Positions 24,112-32,805 of a DNA stretch of 37,815 nucleotides are shown here, piece after piece. Positions within the stretch are counted from its first letter, which is position 1; each line of letters opens with the position of its first letter. Origin of the DNA: Pseudomonas rubra (GTDB lineage: Bacteria > Pseudomonadota > Gammaproteobacteria > Pseudomonadales > Pseudomonadaceae); contig NZ_JAMDGZ010000074.1 in NCBI RefSeq assembly GCF_028656935.1, positions 1 through 37,815 of the forward strand, written 5' to 3'. Both the position numbers and the translations under genes were made by a program. The notes under the pieces were generated by a model, which had not been told where the DNA came from, did not search any database, and saw nothing but the letters and a program-made list of their open reading frames with translations.

Positions 24112-24529
24112 GGTAGGTTTCCTCCTTGGGCAGGTTCAGCGGGGCCAGGCCGGTGCGCTGGTGGATGCGCTGCAGGGCGTCGTCAAGTGCCTCGGGGCTG
24201 GCGCAGGCGAGCACGAACCACATGTTCCAGGCATGCTCGCGGCGGTAGTTGTGGGCGACTTCGGGCATCGCCGCCAGCGTGGCGGCGACGGCCTCGAAGC
24301 GTGCTTCGGGCACCGTCAGCGCGGCCAGGGTAAAGGCGCCGCCCAGGCGCTCGATGTCGAACATCGGCCCGAAGCGGGTCAGGCTGCCGTCGTCGAGCAG
24401 CCGCTGCAGGCGTTCGCGCAGTTGCTGGCTGCTGCTGCCCAGTTCTGCGGCGAGCACCTGCCAGGGCTGCGGCACCAGCGGCAGGCCCAGTTGCAAGCGG
24501 TTGATCAGGCGCCGGTCAAGTTCATCCAT
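24086..24529 (-). CDS. nirG: Siroheme decarboxylase subunit NirG
   Basis: This 147-residue AsnC/Lrp-like subunit of the siroheme decarboxylase starts MDELDRRLINRLQLGLPLVP, the usual opening of the family. It contains the active-site-type motif HNYRREHAWNMWFVLA; the histidine of this block is proposed to act in decarboxylation. It is a paralogue of NirD (HNYAREHHYNLWFVLT). ATG 24529 overlaps the end of nirL by eight bases. Confidence 0.9.
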   Translation of the reverse strand: MDELDRRLINRLQLGLPLVPQPWQVLAAELGSSSQQLRERLQRLLDDGSLTRFGPMFDIERLGGAFTLAALTVPEARFEAVAATLAAMPEVAHNYRREHAWNMWFVLACASPEALDDALQRIHQRTGLAPLNLPKEETYHVGLYFSL

Positions 24530-25037
24530 GGGGGCACGCTCCGTGGCTGGCGGGGGCGAAACGGCCACCACACTGTTTGAAGGCCTGGGTGCTGAACAGG
24601 ATCTGATAGGGCAGGTCGCTGAGCAGGTGCCGCTCGAGCAATGCTGTGATCTGCGCTTCGACCCGCTCGCGCTGGCGGCCATGGACCATGCAGAACAGGT
24701 TGTAGCGCCACTGCGGCAAACGGCGCGGGCGCTGGTAGCAGAGGCTGACCTGTGGCTCGCGGCCCAGGCGCTGGCCGACTTCGTCGATCAGCGCGTCGGG
24801 GATGTCCAGCACCAGCATGGCGTTGGCGGTATAGCCCAGGGCGCGGTGATTGAGGACCAGGCCCAGACGGCGGAACAAACCGTGCTGCTGCCACTGCTGG
24901 ACCTGCGCCAATACCTGTTGCTCCTCGGCGCCGATCTGCTGCGCCAGGTGCTGATAGGGACGCGCCAGCAGCGGCAGGCCCGCTTCGAGCAGACGGCGCA
25001 GGGCCAGGCTTTGCCCGGCATCGAGCGCGCGGTTCAT
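24522..25037 (-). CDS. nirL: Siroheme decarboxylase subunit NirL
   Basis: A 171-residue AsnC/Lrp-like siroheme decarboxylase subunit, sister in type to NirH. The N-terminal winged-helix-like region spans about residues 1-60, and the C-terminal motif CYQRPRRLPQWRYNLFCMVH marks the L/H subgroup. The ATG at 25037 overlaps the nirD stop by four bases (ATGA). The C-terminus KQCGGRFAP resembles the end of other NirL proteins. Confidence 0.9.
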   Translation of the reverse strand: MNRALDAGQSLALRRLLEAGLPLLARPYQHLAQQIGAEEQQVLAQVQQWQQHGLFRRLGLVLNHRALGYTANAMLVLDIPDALIDEVGQRLGREPQVSLCYQRPRRLPQWRYNLFCMVHGRQRERVEAQITALLERHLLSDLPYQILFSTQAFKQCGGRFAPASHGACPHG

Positions 25038-25492
25038 GGTGCTTCTGCCAGGGCGAAGCCCAGGTCGATTCGGTAGGCTGTGAGCATCGGCAGGTCAAGC
25101 GGGGTCAGGCCGGTGTCGGCTTCGAGCTCGTCGAGGACCTGCTGCAGGTGCGGGCGATCCGGCCCGGTGAGCACGAACCAGAGGTTGTAGTGATGCTCGC
25201 GGGCATAGTTGTGGTTGACCTCGGGGAACTGGCTGATACGCGCGGCCACCTGCTGCAGGCGCTCGGCAGGTACAGCCAGCGCCGCCAGGGTGCTGGCGCC
25301 GGCGTGACGGTGTTCGAACACCGGGCCGATGCGCGACAGACGGCCACGCTCGGCCATCTGTTGCAGGCAGGCGATGAGCTGATCCTGGCTACAGTCCAGT
25401 TGCTGCGCCATCTCCCGGTAGGGTTCGGCGCAGACCGGCATGCCATGCTGGAAGCGTTCGATCAAGCGGCGTTCAAGGCTGTGCACTGGCAT
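25034..25492 (-). CDS. nirD: Siroheme decarboxylase subunit NirD
   Basis: A 152-residue AsnC/Lrp-like siroheme decarboxylase subunit of the D/G subgroup, with HNYAREHHYNLWFVLTG at about residues 93-109 and LERRLIERFQHGMPVCAEPY near the N-terminus. It starts at ATG 25492, one base after the nirF stop, and ends in an ATGA overlap with nirL. D-L-G-H as four separate genes is the Pseudomonas arrangement; other bacteria fuse or lack some. Confidence 0.9.
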   Translation of the reverse strand: MPVHSLERRLIERFQHGMPVCAEPYREMAQQLDCSQDQLIACLQQMAERGRLSRIGPVFEHRHAGASTLAALAVPAERLQQVAARISQFPEVNHNYAREHHYNLWFVLTGPDRPHLQQVLDELEADTGLTPLDLPMLTAYRIDLGFALAEAP

Positions 25493-25493
25493 C

Positions 25494-26672
25494 TCAGTAC
25501 CCCATCTGCTGGGCGCGGCTGCTGAAGAAGATGCCGCTGGGCGCGGCAGCGGGCAGGCGGGTGAGGCGCTTGAGGCTGTAGGGGTCCCAGACCTGGACCT
25601 GGTCGGCGTCACGCACCGACAGCCATAATTGGTCGCCACGCCCGGTGAACTCCATGTGCAGCACCGCAGGGCCGGGCTTGAGGTCGGCAATCACCTGGTG
25701 GGATTCGCTATCGATGACTTGCACCCGGTCGTTGTCCGGGTAGGCGAAGTTGACCCACAGCTGACGGCCATCCGGGCGCGCGGTGACGAACACCGGCTGC
25801 CCGGCAACGGCAATGGCGGCGGTCTGCTGCCAGTTGCGCGCATCCATCACCAGCACCTGATGACGGCCGACCGCCGGCACGAACGCCTGGTTGTTTGCCA
25901 GCGCCCAGCCTTCCAGGTGCGGCATCTTGTACACCGGCAGCTTGGCCTCGCCGCGACCGTAATCACCGAGAACCCGCTTGACCCCGCGTTCCGGGTGCCA
26001 GAGATCGAGCTGGGCCATGCCGTCTTCGCCGAACAGCCCGGCCATGTAGTAGCGTCCATCGGCGGTGATCAGGGCGTCATAGGGTTGCTTGCCGATATTG
26101 CTGTAGCGAGTGATCTGTGGGGTGTTGCCCTGGCTGAAGTCGGCGCTCCAGATCTCGCCGCTGTCGAACAGGCTGAAGACAAAGCGTTGGCCTGGCGCGT
26201 CGACCAGGCCGACCACCCGCGAACGTTTGTTGCCATCGGCCAGCAGGGTGGCGGGGATGTCGGCAACCAACTCAAGGGTCGCGGCATCGAACACCTTGAC
26301 CCCGCCGGGCACGTAGTTGGACACCGCAATCAAGGTGCCGTCCTGGCTGATGGCGCCGCCGATGCTGTTGCCGCCCTGGATCAGGCGCTTGTCGATGCGC
26401 TGCTTGAGCAGATCGATTTTAGTCAGGCCGCCATCGCGGCCAAACACGTAGGCGTAGCGCTGGTCGCGGGAAAACACCGCCGAGGCATGGGACAAGTCGC
26501 CCAGCCCGTCGAGCCGCGCCAGGGCCTGGCCGTGGCTGGTTTCAACGATCTGCACGCTGCCGCTGGCGCGCTCGACCACCAGGCCCAGGTCGCCACTGCC
26601 GCGCAACGGCGCTTGCGCACAGGCGGACAGCAGCAGCGCAGTGGCGGCGGGCAGGATCAGGCTACGGATCAT
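25494..26672 (-). CDS. nirF: Heme d1 biosynthesis protein NirF, periplasmic lipoprotein
   Basis: NirF acts late in heme d1 formation and resembles the d1-binding beta-propeller of NirS. The 392-residue protein has a lipoprotein signal (MIRSLILPAATALLLSAC, lipobox LLSAC), so it is probably tethered in the periplasm. Repeated propeller blades are visible (RDQRYAYVFGRDGGLTKIDL, ADGRYYMAGLFGEDGMAQLD, RPDGRQLWVNFAYPDNDRVQ). There is no c-heme motif, which separates it from NirS and NirN. ATG 26672 overlaps the nirC stop by four bases. In some species it is reported as a dihydro-heme d1-forming dehydrogenase. Confidence 0.93.
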   Translation of the reverse strand: MIRSLILPAATALLLSACAQAPLRGSGDLGLVVERASGSVQIVETSHGQALARLDGLGDLSHASAVFSRDQRYAYVFGRDGGLTKIDLLKQRIDKRLIQGGNSIGGAISQDGTLIAVSNYVPGGVKVFDAATLELVADIPATLLADGNKRSRVVGLVDAPGQRFVFSLFDSGEIWSADFSQGNTPQITRYSNIGKQPYDALITADGRYYMAGLFGEDGMAQLDLWHPERGVKRVLGDYGRGEAKLPVYKMPHLEGWALANNQAFVPAVGRHQVLVMDARNWQQTAAIAVAGQPVFVTARPDGRQLWVNFAYPDNDRVQVIDSESHQVIADLKPGPAVLHMEFTGRGDQLWLSVRDADQVQVWDPYSLKRLTRLPAAAPSGIFFSSRAQQMGY

Positions 26673-26992
26673 GGGATGGGTGCTCCTTGCAAGAGGTGAT
26701 CGACCAGCCAGCCGATGTCTTCGCTGCTGAGCAGCGCCTGCCAGGCTGGCATGGCGCTGCCCGGGCGGCCGAGGCGCACCGTGGCTATCAGGCTGTCGCG
26801 GGGTTTGCCGGCCAGGGTTTTGGGGGTCAGTTCCGGGCCCAGGCCGCCGGTCAGGTACAGGCCATGGCAGGCGCCGCAATCCTGGGCCAGCAGGTGTTTG
26901 AGCTGCGCCTGACGCTGGGCGTCAGGCGCGGCGAAAACAGGGACGCAGAGCAGGAGGGCAGCCAGGCTGACAACGCCGTTGCAGGTGTTCAT
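26669..26992 (-). CDS. nirC: Periplasmic c-type cytochrome NirC
   Basis: A 107-residue monoheme cytochrome c with a signal peptide (about 1-22, ending VFA) and heme motif CGACH (C39, C42, H43). A later Met in RPGSAMPAWQ is the probable sixth ligand. NirC can donate electrons to NirS and has been linked to d1 maturation. It lies between nirM and nirF, as in P. aeruginosa. Confidence 0.9.
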   Translation of the reverse strand: MNTCNGVVSLAALLLCVPVFAAPDAQRQAQLKHLLAQDCGACHGLYLTGGLGPELTPKTLAGKPRDSLIATVRLGRPGSAMPAWQALLSSEDIGWLVDHLLQGAPIP

Positions 26993-27012
26993 GACGCCCT
27001 CCTTGGGGTGGG

Positions 27013-27327
27013 CTACTTGAGGCTCAAGACCCAGTTGGCCAACAGTTTTGCTTCATCATCGCTAACGGCGTTAGCCGGCATCGGGATCGGCCCCCAGTTA
27101 CCCTGGGTGCCGTTCTTGATGTGGCTGGCCAGGGTGTCGGCGGCGCCTTTGACGCCTGCGTTTTTCACCGCCACGTCCTTGAGCGAAGGCCCTACCAGCT
27201 TGCTGTCGACGGCATGGCAGGCAACGCAGGACTTGCTCTGGAACAGCGCCAGCCCATCCGCGGCCACTGCCGGTTGCAGGCTGGCACTGGCGAGCAGGCC
27301 AAGCAGCGAAAGCAGAGTATTTTTCAT
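27013..27327 (-). CDS. nirM: Cytochrome c551
   Basis: Cytochrome c551 is the periplasmic electron donor to cytochrome cd1 nitrite reductase. The 104-residue precursor has a signal peptide (about 1-22), heme motif CVACH (C34, C37, H38) and the methionine ligand in WGPIPMPANAVSD, all typical of the family. It follows nirS by 24 bases, and GGAGCC precedes its ATG at 27327. Confidence 0.95.
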   Translation of the reverse strand: MKNTLLSLLGLLASASLQPAVAADGLALFQSKSCVACHAVDSKLVGPSLKDVAVKNAGVKGAADTLASHIKNGTQGNWGPIPMPANAVSDDEAKLLANWVLSLK

Positions 27328-27351
27328 GACGGCTCCTTGCGTTGATGAGGC

Positions 27352-29034
27352 TCAATAAATGTCGTTTTGGGTGTTGTAGACATTGAACTTGCCGGTCGGG
27401 GTGATCAGCCGCTTGTCCTTGATCACCTGCTTGAGCGCCAGGGTCTTGTCGTCGATCACCACCAGCGCCGACTCCTCGGTCTGGCCGTTCCACACCGAGA
27501 ACCAGACCTCGTCACCGGCCTTGTTGTATTCGGGCTGGACCACGCGCAGGGCGCCTTGCTTGATCCCCGAGTACTCGGCAATCGGCAGTACCTTGTAGCC
27601 GGCATCGAGTTTGTCGATGTCGAACACCGCCACCGACTGGCTGATTTTCGGGTCCGGGTTGAAGGTGGTGTCGATGTACAGGTGGCGCGATTCGGGGTGG
27701 GTCTTGATGAACAGTGAACCGCCGCCCTGGCCCTTGAGCGAGCCGACTTGTTTCCAGGCGTACTGCGGGTGCTTGAGCGGGTCGGTGCCGATCATCGAGA
27801 TACCGGCATCGCCCAGGTGGCTGGTGGCCCACACCGGGCCGTACTGCGGGTGCACGAAGTTGGCGCCACGGCCGGGGTGCGGGGTCTTGCCGACATCGAC
27901 CAGGGCGGTCAGGCGGCGCTCTTTGGAGTCGATCACCGCGACCTTGTTGGAGTTGTTGGCAGCAGTCATGAAGTAGCGGTGGCTGCTGTCCCAACCGCCG
28001 TCGTGGAGGAACGGCGCGGCGTCGATGCTGGTGATGGTGAGGTTCTTGATGTCCTGGTAACTGACCAGCATGACCTTGCCGGTTTCCTTGACGTTGACGA
28101 TGAACTCCGGCCACTCGTGAGAGGCGATGATCGCCGCCACCCGCGGCTCGGGGTGGTATTCCTGCTTGTCGACGGTCATGCCGCGGGTCGAGACGATCTG
28201 TTTCGGCTCCAGGGTTTCGCCATCCATGATGGTGAACTGCGGCGGCCAGTAGGCACCGGCGATGGTGTACTTGTCCTCATAGCCCTTGAACTTGGAGGTC
28301 TCCACCGAACGCGCTTCGATACCGATCTTGACCTCGGCCACCTTGGTCGGCTCCTTGGGCCACAGGTCGATCATGTCGATGCGTGCATCGCGGCCTATCA
28401 CCAACAGGTAACGCCCGGAGGCGGAAATCCGCGAGATGTGCACGGCATAGCCAGTCTCGACGACTTTGACGATCTGTTTGCTGTCGCCATCGATCAGGGC
28501 GATCTTGCCGTCGTCGCGCAGGGTCACCGAGAACAGGTTCTGCAAGTTGAGGCTGCTCAGCTGGCGGGTCGGGCGGTCTTCGGGCTTGACCAGCAGCTTC
28601 CAGGTCTTGCGGGTTTCGGCCATGCCCCATTCCGGTGGGGTGGGCGGGGTGTGCTGGATGAACTGGGCCATGCTGGTGATCTGCGCCTTGCTCAGCGCGT
28701 TGGAAGTGCCCCAGTTGGGCATGCCGGCGGGCGAGCCATAGCTGATCAGCGCCTCCAGGTAGGCCTGGCCACGGGCCTGGGTGATGTCCGGGGTCAGCGG
28801 CTTGCCGGTTGCGCCCTTGCGCAGCACACCGTGGCAACCGGCGCAGCGCTGGAAGTAGATCTCTTTGGAGGCATCGAAATCGGCCTGGGTCATGTCCGGC
28901 GCGCCGGCGCTGGTGACCATGGCCGCTGGCGTCGCGGTCGGGGGGTTCTGCTCGGCGTTGGCACTGCCGGGCAAGGCCAGCGCCAACGCCGAGCAGAGGC
29001 TCAGGGCAAAGGTTTTTCGGGTACTGATCAGCAT
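27352..29034 (-). CDS. nirS: Cytochrome cd1 nitrite reductase
   Basis: NirS reduces nitrite to nitric oxide in the periplasm with heme c and heme d1. The 560-residue precursor has a Sec signal (MLISTRKTFALSLCSALALA to SANA, about 1-27), a cytochrome c domain with CAGCH (C64, C67, H68) and SPAGMPNWG as probable Met region, and an eight-bladed d1 propeller from about residue 155. Conserved histidines of the d1 site are visible in ASHEWPEF and RGANFVHPQYGP. ATG 29034 has GAGGAG seven bases upstream; the in-frame ATG further upstream would destroy the signal peptide. It is the first gene of the nir operon, read from the Anr/Dnr box at 29139-29152. Confidence 0.97.
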   Translation of the reverse strand: MLISTRKTFALSLCSALALALPGSANAEQNPPTATPAAMVTSAGAPDMTQADFDASKEIYFQRCAGCHGVLRKGATGKPLTPDITQARGQAYLEALISYGSPAGMPNWGTSNALSKAQITSMAQFIQHTPPTPPEWGMAETRKTWKLLVKPEDRPTRQLSSLNLQNLFSVTLRDDGKIALIDGDSKQIVKVVETGYAVHISRISASGRYLLVIGRDARIDMIDLWPKEPTKVAEVKIGIEARSVETSKFKGYEDKYTIAGAYWPPQFTIMDGETLEPKQIVSTRGMTVDKQEYHPEPRVAAIIASHEWPEFIVNVKETGKVMLVSYQDIKNLTITSIDAAPFLHDGGWDSSHRYFMTAANNSNKVAVIDSKERRLTALVDVGKTPHPGRGANFVHPQYGPVWATSHLGDAGISMIGTDPLKHPQYAWKQVGSLKGQGGGSLFIKTHPESRHLYIDTTFNPDPKISQSVAVFDIDKLDAGYKVLPIAEYSGIKQGALRVVQPEYNKAGDEVWFSVWNGQTEESALVVIDDKTLALKQVIKDKRLITPTGKFNVYNTQNDIY

Positions 29035-29138
29035 TCCTTCTCTCCTCAGGCTAGACCTTTGCGATGTGCTGGCAGGCCAGGACAGAGCGCAGGTTCTTGG
29101 TGCCGGCAAAGGCTATGCCGGAGCAGGCCGCAGACCGC

Positions 29139-29152
29139 TTGACGGCGATCAA
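29139..29152. promoter_or_regulatory. Anr/Dnr box shared by divergent nirS and nirQ
   Basis: On the minus strand it reads TTGATCGCCGTCAA, a full match to TTGAT-N5-TCAA; on the plus strand it is TTGACGGCGATCAA. It is the only such site in the 199-base nirS-nirQ gap, 105 bases before nirS and 82 before nirQ. It therefore probably serves both, with the better half site facing the nirS side. Confidence 0.8.
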
Positions 29153-29233
29153 GTTTGCCGGCTGCGGTGCTTGCCAGGTTGTCGCAGGGGCTCTTAGCGT
29201 GGTCGTCGAACCCGCCGTTTATCCAGGTATCTC

Positions 29234-30028
29234 ATGGACCTCACAGAACCTCGCTGCGAACCCTTCTACCACGCACAAGGCAACGAACTGGTACTGTTCC
29301 AACAGGCCTGGCGCCATGGCTTGCCGGTGCTGCTCAAAGGCCCCACGGGCTGCGGCAAGACCCGCCTGGTCCAGCACATGGCCCAGCGCCTGAAACTGCC
29401 CCTGCACACCGTGGCCTGCCACGATGACCTGAGCGCCGCCGACCTGGTCGGCCGGCACCTGATCGGCGCCCAAGGCACCTGGTGGCAGGACGGCCCGCTG
29501 ACCCGCGCAGTGCGCGAAGGCGGTATCTGCTACCTCGATGAAGTGGTCGAAGCGCGCCAGGACACCGTGGTGGTGCTGCACCCGCTGGCCGATGGCCGCC
29601 GCGAGCTGTTTCTCGAACGTACTGGCGAGGTGCTGCAGGCACCGCCGTCGTTCATGCTGGTGGTGTCCTATAACCCCGGTTACCAGAACCTGCTCAAGGG
29701 CATGAAGCCCAGCACCCGCCAGCGCTTTGTCGGCCTGCGCCTGGACTACCCGCCGGCCGCTGAAGAAGCGCTTATCGTGCGCCGCGAAGCCGGCGTCGAT
29801 GGCGCCCTGGCCAATCAACTGGTCAAGCTCGGCCAGGCCCTGCGCCGGCTGGATCAGCACGACCTGGAAGAGGTGCCCTCGACCCGCCTGCTGATCTTTG
29901 CCGCACGCATGATCGGCGCCGGCCTGGGGCCTCGAGAAGCCTGCCGGGCCTGCCTGGCCGAGCCACTGAGCGATGATCCGGTGACGGTGGCGGCGCTGAT
30001 GGACGTGGTCGATGTCCACTTCCCTTGA
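29234..30028 (+). CDS. nirQ: MoxR-type AAA+ ATPase for nitrite/NO reductase maturation
   Basis: NirQ/NorQ is a cytoplasmic AAA+ ATPase that works with NorD to activate NO reductase, probably in non-heme iron insertion. The 264-residue protein has Walker A GPTGCGKT (36-43), Walker B GGICYLDEV (96-104) and a sensor-like region VVSYNPGYQNLLKGMKPSTR, as in CbbQ/NirQ/NorQ. It opens the rightward operon, divergent from nirS, and its 3' end overlaps nirO by 17 bases. Confidence 0.94.
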   Translation: MDLTEPRCEPFYHAQGNELVLFQQAWRHGLPVLLKGPTGCGKTRLVQHMAQRLKLPLHTVACHDDLSAADLVGRHLIGAQGTWWQDGPLTRAVREGGICYLDEVVEARQDTVVVLHPLADGRRELFLERTGEVLQAPPSFMLVVSYNPGYQNLLKGMKPSTRQRFVGLRLDYPPAAEEALIVRREAGVDGALANQLVKLGQALRRLDQHDLEEVPSTRLLIFAARMIGAGLGPREACRACLAEPLSDDPVTVAALMDVVDVHFP

Positions 30029-30590
30029 ACCTGGCGTCCGGCCTTTGCCAGGCGACCTGGCGATGTGGTTGTTCATCCTGGCCGAGCTTACGGTGTTCGC
30101 CCTGCTGATCCTGGCCTTTAGCGTTACCCAGCAACTCAAGCCGCAGTTGTTCGGGCAAAGCCGCCAGTTGCTCGACACCTCCACGGGCCTGGCCATGACC
30201 TTGAGCCTGCTCAGCGCCGGCCTGCTGGCGGCGCTGGCCCAGGTGCAGGTGCGCCAGGGGCAGTCGAGGCGGGCGGCGTGGTTGTTGCTCGCGGCGATGC
30301 TGGTTGCCTGCGTTTATGTCGGGATCAAGCTTGGCGAGTATCGTCACCTGCTGGGCGCGGGCCTGGGCATCGAGCACAACACCTTCTTCACCTTGTACTG
30401 GATTCTCACCGGTTTTCACTTTCTGCACGTGCTGCTGGGTCTGTTGATTCTCGCCTGGCTGGCGCTCACCGCCTGGCGTCACGGCTATGGCCCGGAGCGT
30501 TGCAGCGGCTTCGAATCCGGGGTGCTGTACTGGCACATGGTCGATCTGGTCTGGGTGCTGTTGTTCCCGCTGGTCTACCTGATCGGTTGA
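30012..30590 (+). CDS. nirO: Cytochrome c oxidase subunit III-like protein (NorE/NirO)
   Basis: A 192-residue membrane protein with five hydrophobic segments, related to subunit III of heme-copper oxidases (GDLAMWLFILAELTVFALLI; HNTFFTLYWILTGFHFLHV; YWHMVDLVWVLLFPLVYLIG). Such NorE-type proteins accompany NO reductase and improve its activity, but the exact role is uncertain. It lies between nirQ and nirP, as in P. aeruginosa. Confidence 0.88.
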   Translation: MSTSLEPGVRPLPGDLAMWLFILAELTVFALLILAFSVTQQLKPQLFGQSRQLLDTSTGLAMTLSLLSAGLLAALAQVQVRQGQSRRAAWLLLAAMLVACVYVGIKLGEYRHLLGAGLGIEHNTFFTLYWILTGFHFLHVLLGLLILAWLALTAWRHGYGPERCSGFESGVLYWHMVDLVWVLLFPLVYLIG

Positions 30591-30599
30591 GGAGGGCAG

Positions 30600-30836
30600 A
30601 TGTCATCTTCGATATTTTTGTTGCTGTGCTGGTTGGCCCTGGCCTGTCTGAGCCTGGGCTCGGTGCTGCTCGGCCAGAGCGCGCTGGTGCTGTTGTTGGC
30701 GCTGGCCAAGGCCTGGTTGATCACCGATGGCTTCATGGAGCTGCGCCACGGCCCGCAGCGCTGGCGCTGGCTGATGCTCAGCTGGGCCCTGGTGCTGGCG
30801 GCGCTGCTGGGCGTTGGCCTGTACCTTCGCGGTTAA
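30600..30836 (+). CDS. nirP: Small membrane protein NirP (NorF-like)
   Basis: A 78-residue protein of three predicted membrane helices, with LLALAKAWLITDGFMELRHG in the middle, the hallmark of cytochrome c oxidase subunit IV/NorF-like small proteins. It begins nine bases after nirO with GGAGGG before the ATG. It is probably an accessory partner of NirO or NO reductase; no catalytic residues are visible. Confidence 0.82.
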   Translation: MSSSIFLLLCWLALACLSLGSVLLGQSALVLLLALAKAWLITDGFMELRHGPQRWRWLMLSWALVLAALLGVGLYLRG

Positions 30837-30862
30837 TACCCGAGTAAAACCATCAACGTTTC

Positions 30863-30876
30863 TTGATTGCCATCAA
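30863..30876 (+). promoter_or_regulatory. Dnr box of the norCBD operon
   Basis: TTGATTGCCATCAA is a perfect TTGAT-N4-ATCAA site. A TATCAT -10 hexamer at 30900-30905 is placed as in a class II promoter (box centre at about -41.5). norC starts at 30934, so the operon has its own NO-responsive promoter separate from nirQOP. Confidence 0.88.
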
Positions 30877-30933
30877 GCAGGTTTTGCCCTCGCGCTTTCT
30901 ATCATGGGCAGGCCAAGCAATGAGGAAGCGACC

Positions 30934-31374
30934 ATGTCAGAGACCTTCACCAAAGGCATGGCCAGGAACATCTATTTCGGGGGAAGCGTGTTCTTCTTCC
31001 TGATTTTCCTGGCCTTGACCTATCACACCGAACAGACCTTTCCCGAACGCAGCAACGAGGCGCAATTGACCGAGGCGGTGGTGCGCGGCAAGACGGTCTG
31101 GGAGCAGAACAACTGCGTCGGCTGCCACACGCTGCTGGGCGAGGGTGCGTACTTTGCACCGGAGCTGGGCAACGTGTTCAAGCGCCGTGGCGGCGAGGAG
31201 GGCTTCAAGCCGTTCCTGCATGCCTGGATGAAGATGCAGCCGCTGGGCGTGCCCGGACGCCGGGCCATGCCGCAGTTCAACCTGAGCGAACAGGAGGTCG
31301 ACGATATCGCCGAGTTCCTCAAGTGGAGCTCGAATATCAATACCAATGGCTGGCCGCCAAACCAGGAGGGCTGA
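30934..31374 (+). CDS. norC: Nitric oxide reductase subunit C
   Basis: NorC is the membrane-anchored cytochrome c subunit of cNOR and passes electrons to NorB. The 146-residue protein has one N-terminal membrane helix (about 13-30), heme motif CVGCH (C61, C64, H65) and M112 in RRAMPQFNLSE; these positions match those I recall for the P. aeruginosa enzyme. ATG 30934 is taken because it gives this normal N-terminus; GAGGAAG precedes it. norB follows after three bases. Confidence 0.96.
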   Translation: MSETFTKGMARNIYFGGSVFFFLIFLALTYHTEQTFPERSNEAQLTEAVVRGKTVWEQNNCVGCHTLLGEGAYFAPELGNVFKRRGGEEGFKPFLHAWMKMQPLGVPGRRAMPQFNLSEQEVDDIAEFLKWSSNINTNGWPPNQEG

Positions 31375-31377
31375 GTA

Positions 31378-32805
31378 ATGAGCATTGCCAATCCCCATCT
31401 CAAATTTGCCTCCCAGGCTGTTGCCAAACCCTACTTCGTGTTTGCCCTGATCCTGTTTCTGGGCCAGGTGCTGTTTGGTTTGATCATGGGCCTGCAGTAC
31501 GTGGTCGGAGACTTCCTGTTCCCGGTCATTCCCTTCAACGTGGCGCGCATGGTGCACACCAATCTACTGATCGTCTGGCTGTTGTTCGGCTTCATGGGCG
31601 CGGCCTACTACCTGGTGCCGGAGGAGGCCGACCGCGAGCTGCACAGCCCGAAACTGGCAATCCTTCTGTTCTGGGTGTTTGCCGCCGCCGGGGTGCTGAC
31701 CATCCTCGGTTACCTGCTGGTGCCCTATGCGGGCCTGGCCAGGCTGACCCACAACGAGTTGCTGCCGACCATGGGCCGCGAGTTCCTCGAGCAACCGACC
31801 ATCACCAAGCTTGGGATTGTCGTGGTCTGCCTGGGCTTTCTCTACAACATCGGCATGACCCTGCTCAAGGGCCGCAAGACCACCGTGAGCATGGTGATGA
31901 TGACCGGCCTGATCGGCCTTGCGGTGTTCTTCCTGTTCTCGTTCTACAACCCGGGGAACCTGGCCCGCGACAAGTTCTACTGGTGGTGGGTGGTGCACCT
32001 GTGGGTCGAAGGCGTGTGGGAGTTGATCATGGGTTCAATGCTGGCCTTCGTGCTGATCAAGATCACCGGGGTTGACCGCGAAGTGGTGGAAAAGTGGCTG
32101 TACGTGATCATCGCCATGGCCCTGATCACCGGCATCATCGGCACCGGCCACCATTTCTTCTGGATCGGTGCGCCCGAGGTCTGGCTGTGGGTCGGCTCGA
32201 TCTTCTCGGCGTTGGAGCCGTTGCCGTTCCTGGCCATGGTCATGTTCGCCTTCAGCATGGTCAAGAACCGGCGCCGCGAGCACCCCAACCGCGCCGCTAC
32301 CCTGTGGGCCAAGGGCACTACGGTGACCGCGTTTTTCGGCGCCGGGGTCTGGGGCTTTTTGCACACCCTGGCACCGGTCAACTACTACACCCATGGCACG
32401 CAACTGACCGCCGCCCACGGCCACCTGGCCTTCTACGGCGCCTACGCGATGATCGTCATGACCCTGATCAGCTACGCCATGCCGCGTTTGCGCGGGCTCG
32501 GCGAGGCCGCCGATGAGCGCTCGCAGACCCTGGAAGTGTGGGGCTTCTGGCTGATGACCCTGTCGATGGTGATGATCACCTTGCTGCTCACCGCCGCCGG
32601 CGTGGTCCAGGTGCTGTTGCAGCGTTGGGCCGAAGATGGCAGCGCCTTGCCGTTCATGTCCACCACCGAGCAGTTGCGCGGGCTGTTCTGGGCGCGGCTG
32701 GTCAGTGGCGTGGGCTTTCTTGCGGGGCTTGTGTGCTACTTGCTGAGCTTTCGCCAGCGCGCTCGCGCCGCCTTGCGCGCACCGGCCAGGGTAGTGCCCT
32801 CGTAA
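31378..32805 (+). CDS. norB: Nitric oxide reductase subunit B (cNOR catalytic subunit)
   Basis: NorB reduces two NO to N2O at a heme b3/non-heme iron centre. The 475-residue protein has about 12 membrane helices. The ligands and key acids are in place: H60 and H349 for heme b, H347 for heme b3, H207, H258 and H259 plus E211 for the FeB site, and E280. The motifs MVHTN, VVHLWVEGVWE, GTGHHFFWIG and TAAHGHLAFYGAY carry them. The enzyme should be functional. Its TAA overlaps the norD start by one base (TAATG). Confidence 0.97.
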   Translation: MSIANPHLKFASQAVAKPYFVFALILFLGQVLFGLIMGLQYVVGDFLFPVIPFNVARMVHTNLLIVWLLFGFMGAAYYLVPEEADRELHSPKLAILLFWVFAAAGVLTILGYLLVPYAGLARLTHNELLPTMGREFLEQPTITKLGIVVVCLGFLYNIGMTLLKGRKTTVSMVMMTGLIGLAVFFLFSFYNPGNLARDKFYWWWVVHLWVEGVWELIMGSMLAFVLIKITGVDREVVEKWLYVIIAMALITGIIGTGHHFFWIGAPEVWLWVGSIFSALEPLPFLAMVMFAFSMVKNRRREHPNRAATLWAKGTTVTAFFGAGVWGFLHTLAPVNYYTHGTQLTAAHGHLAFYGAYAMIVMTLISYAMPRLRGLGEAADERSQTLEVWGFWLMTLSMVMITLLLTAAGVVQVLLQRWAEDGSALPFMSTTEQLRGLFWARLVSGVGFLAGLVCYLLSFRQRARAALRAPARVVPS

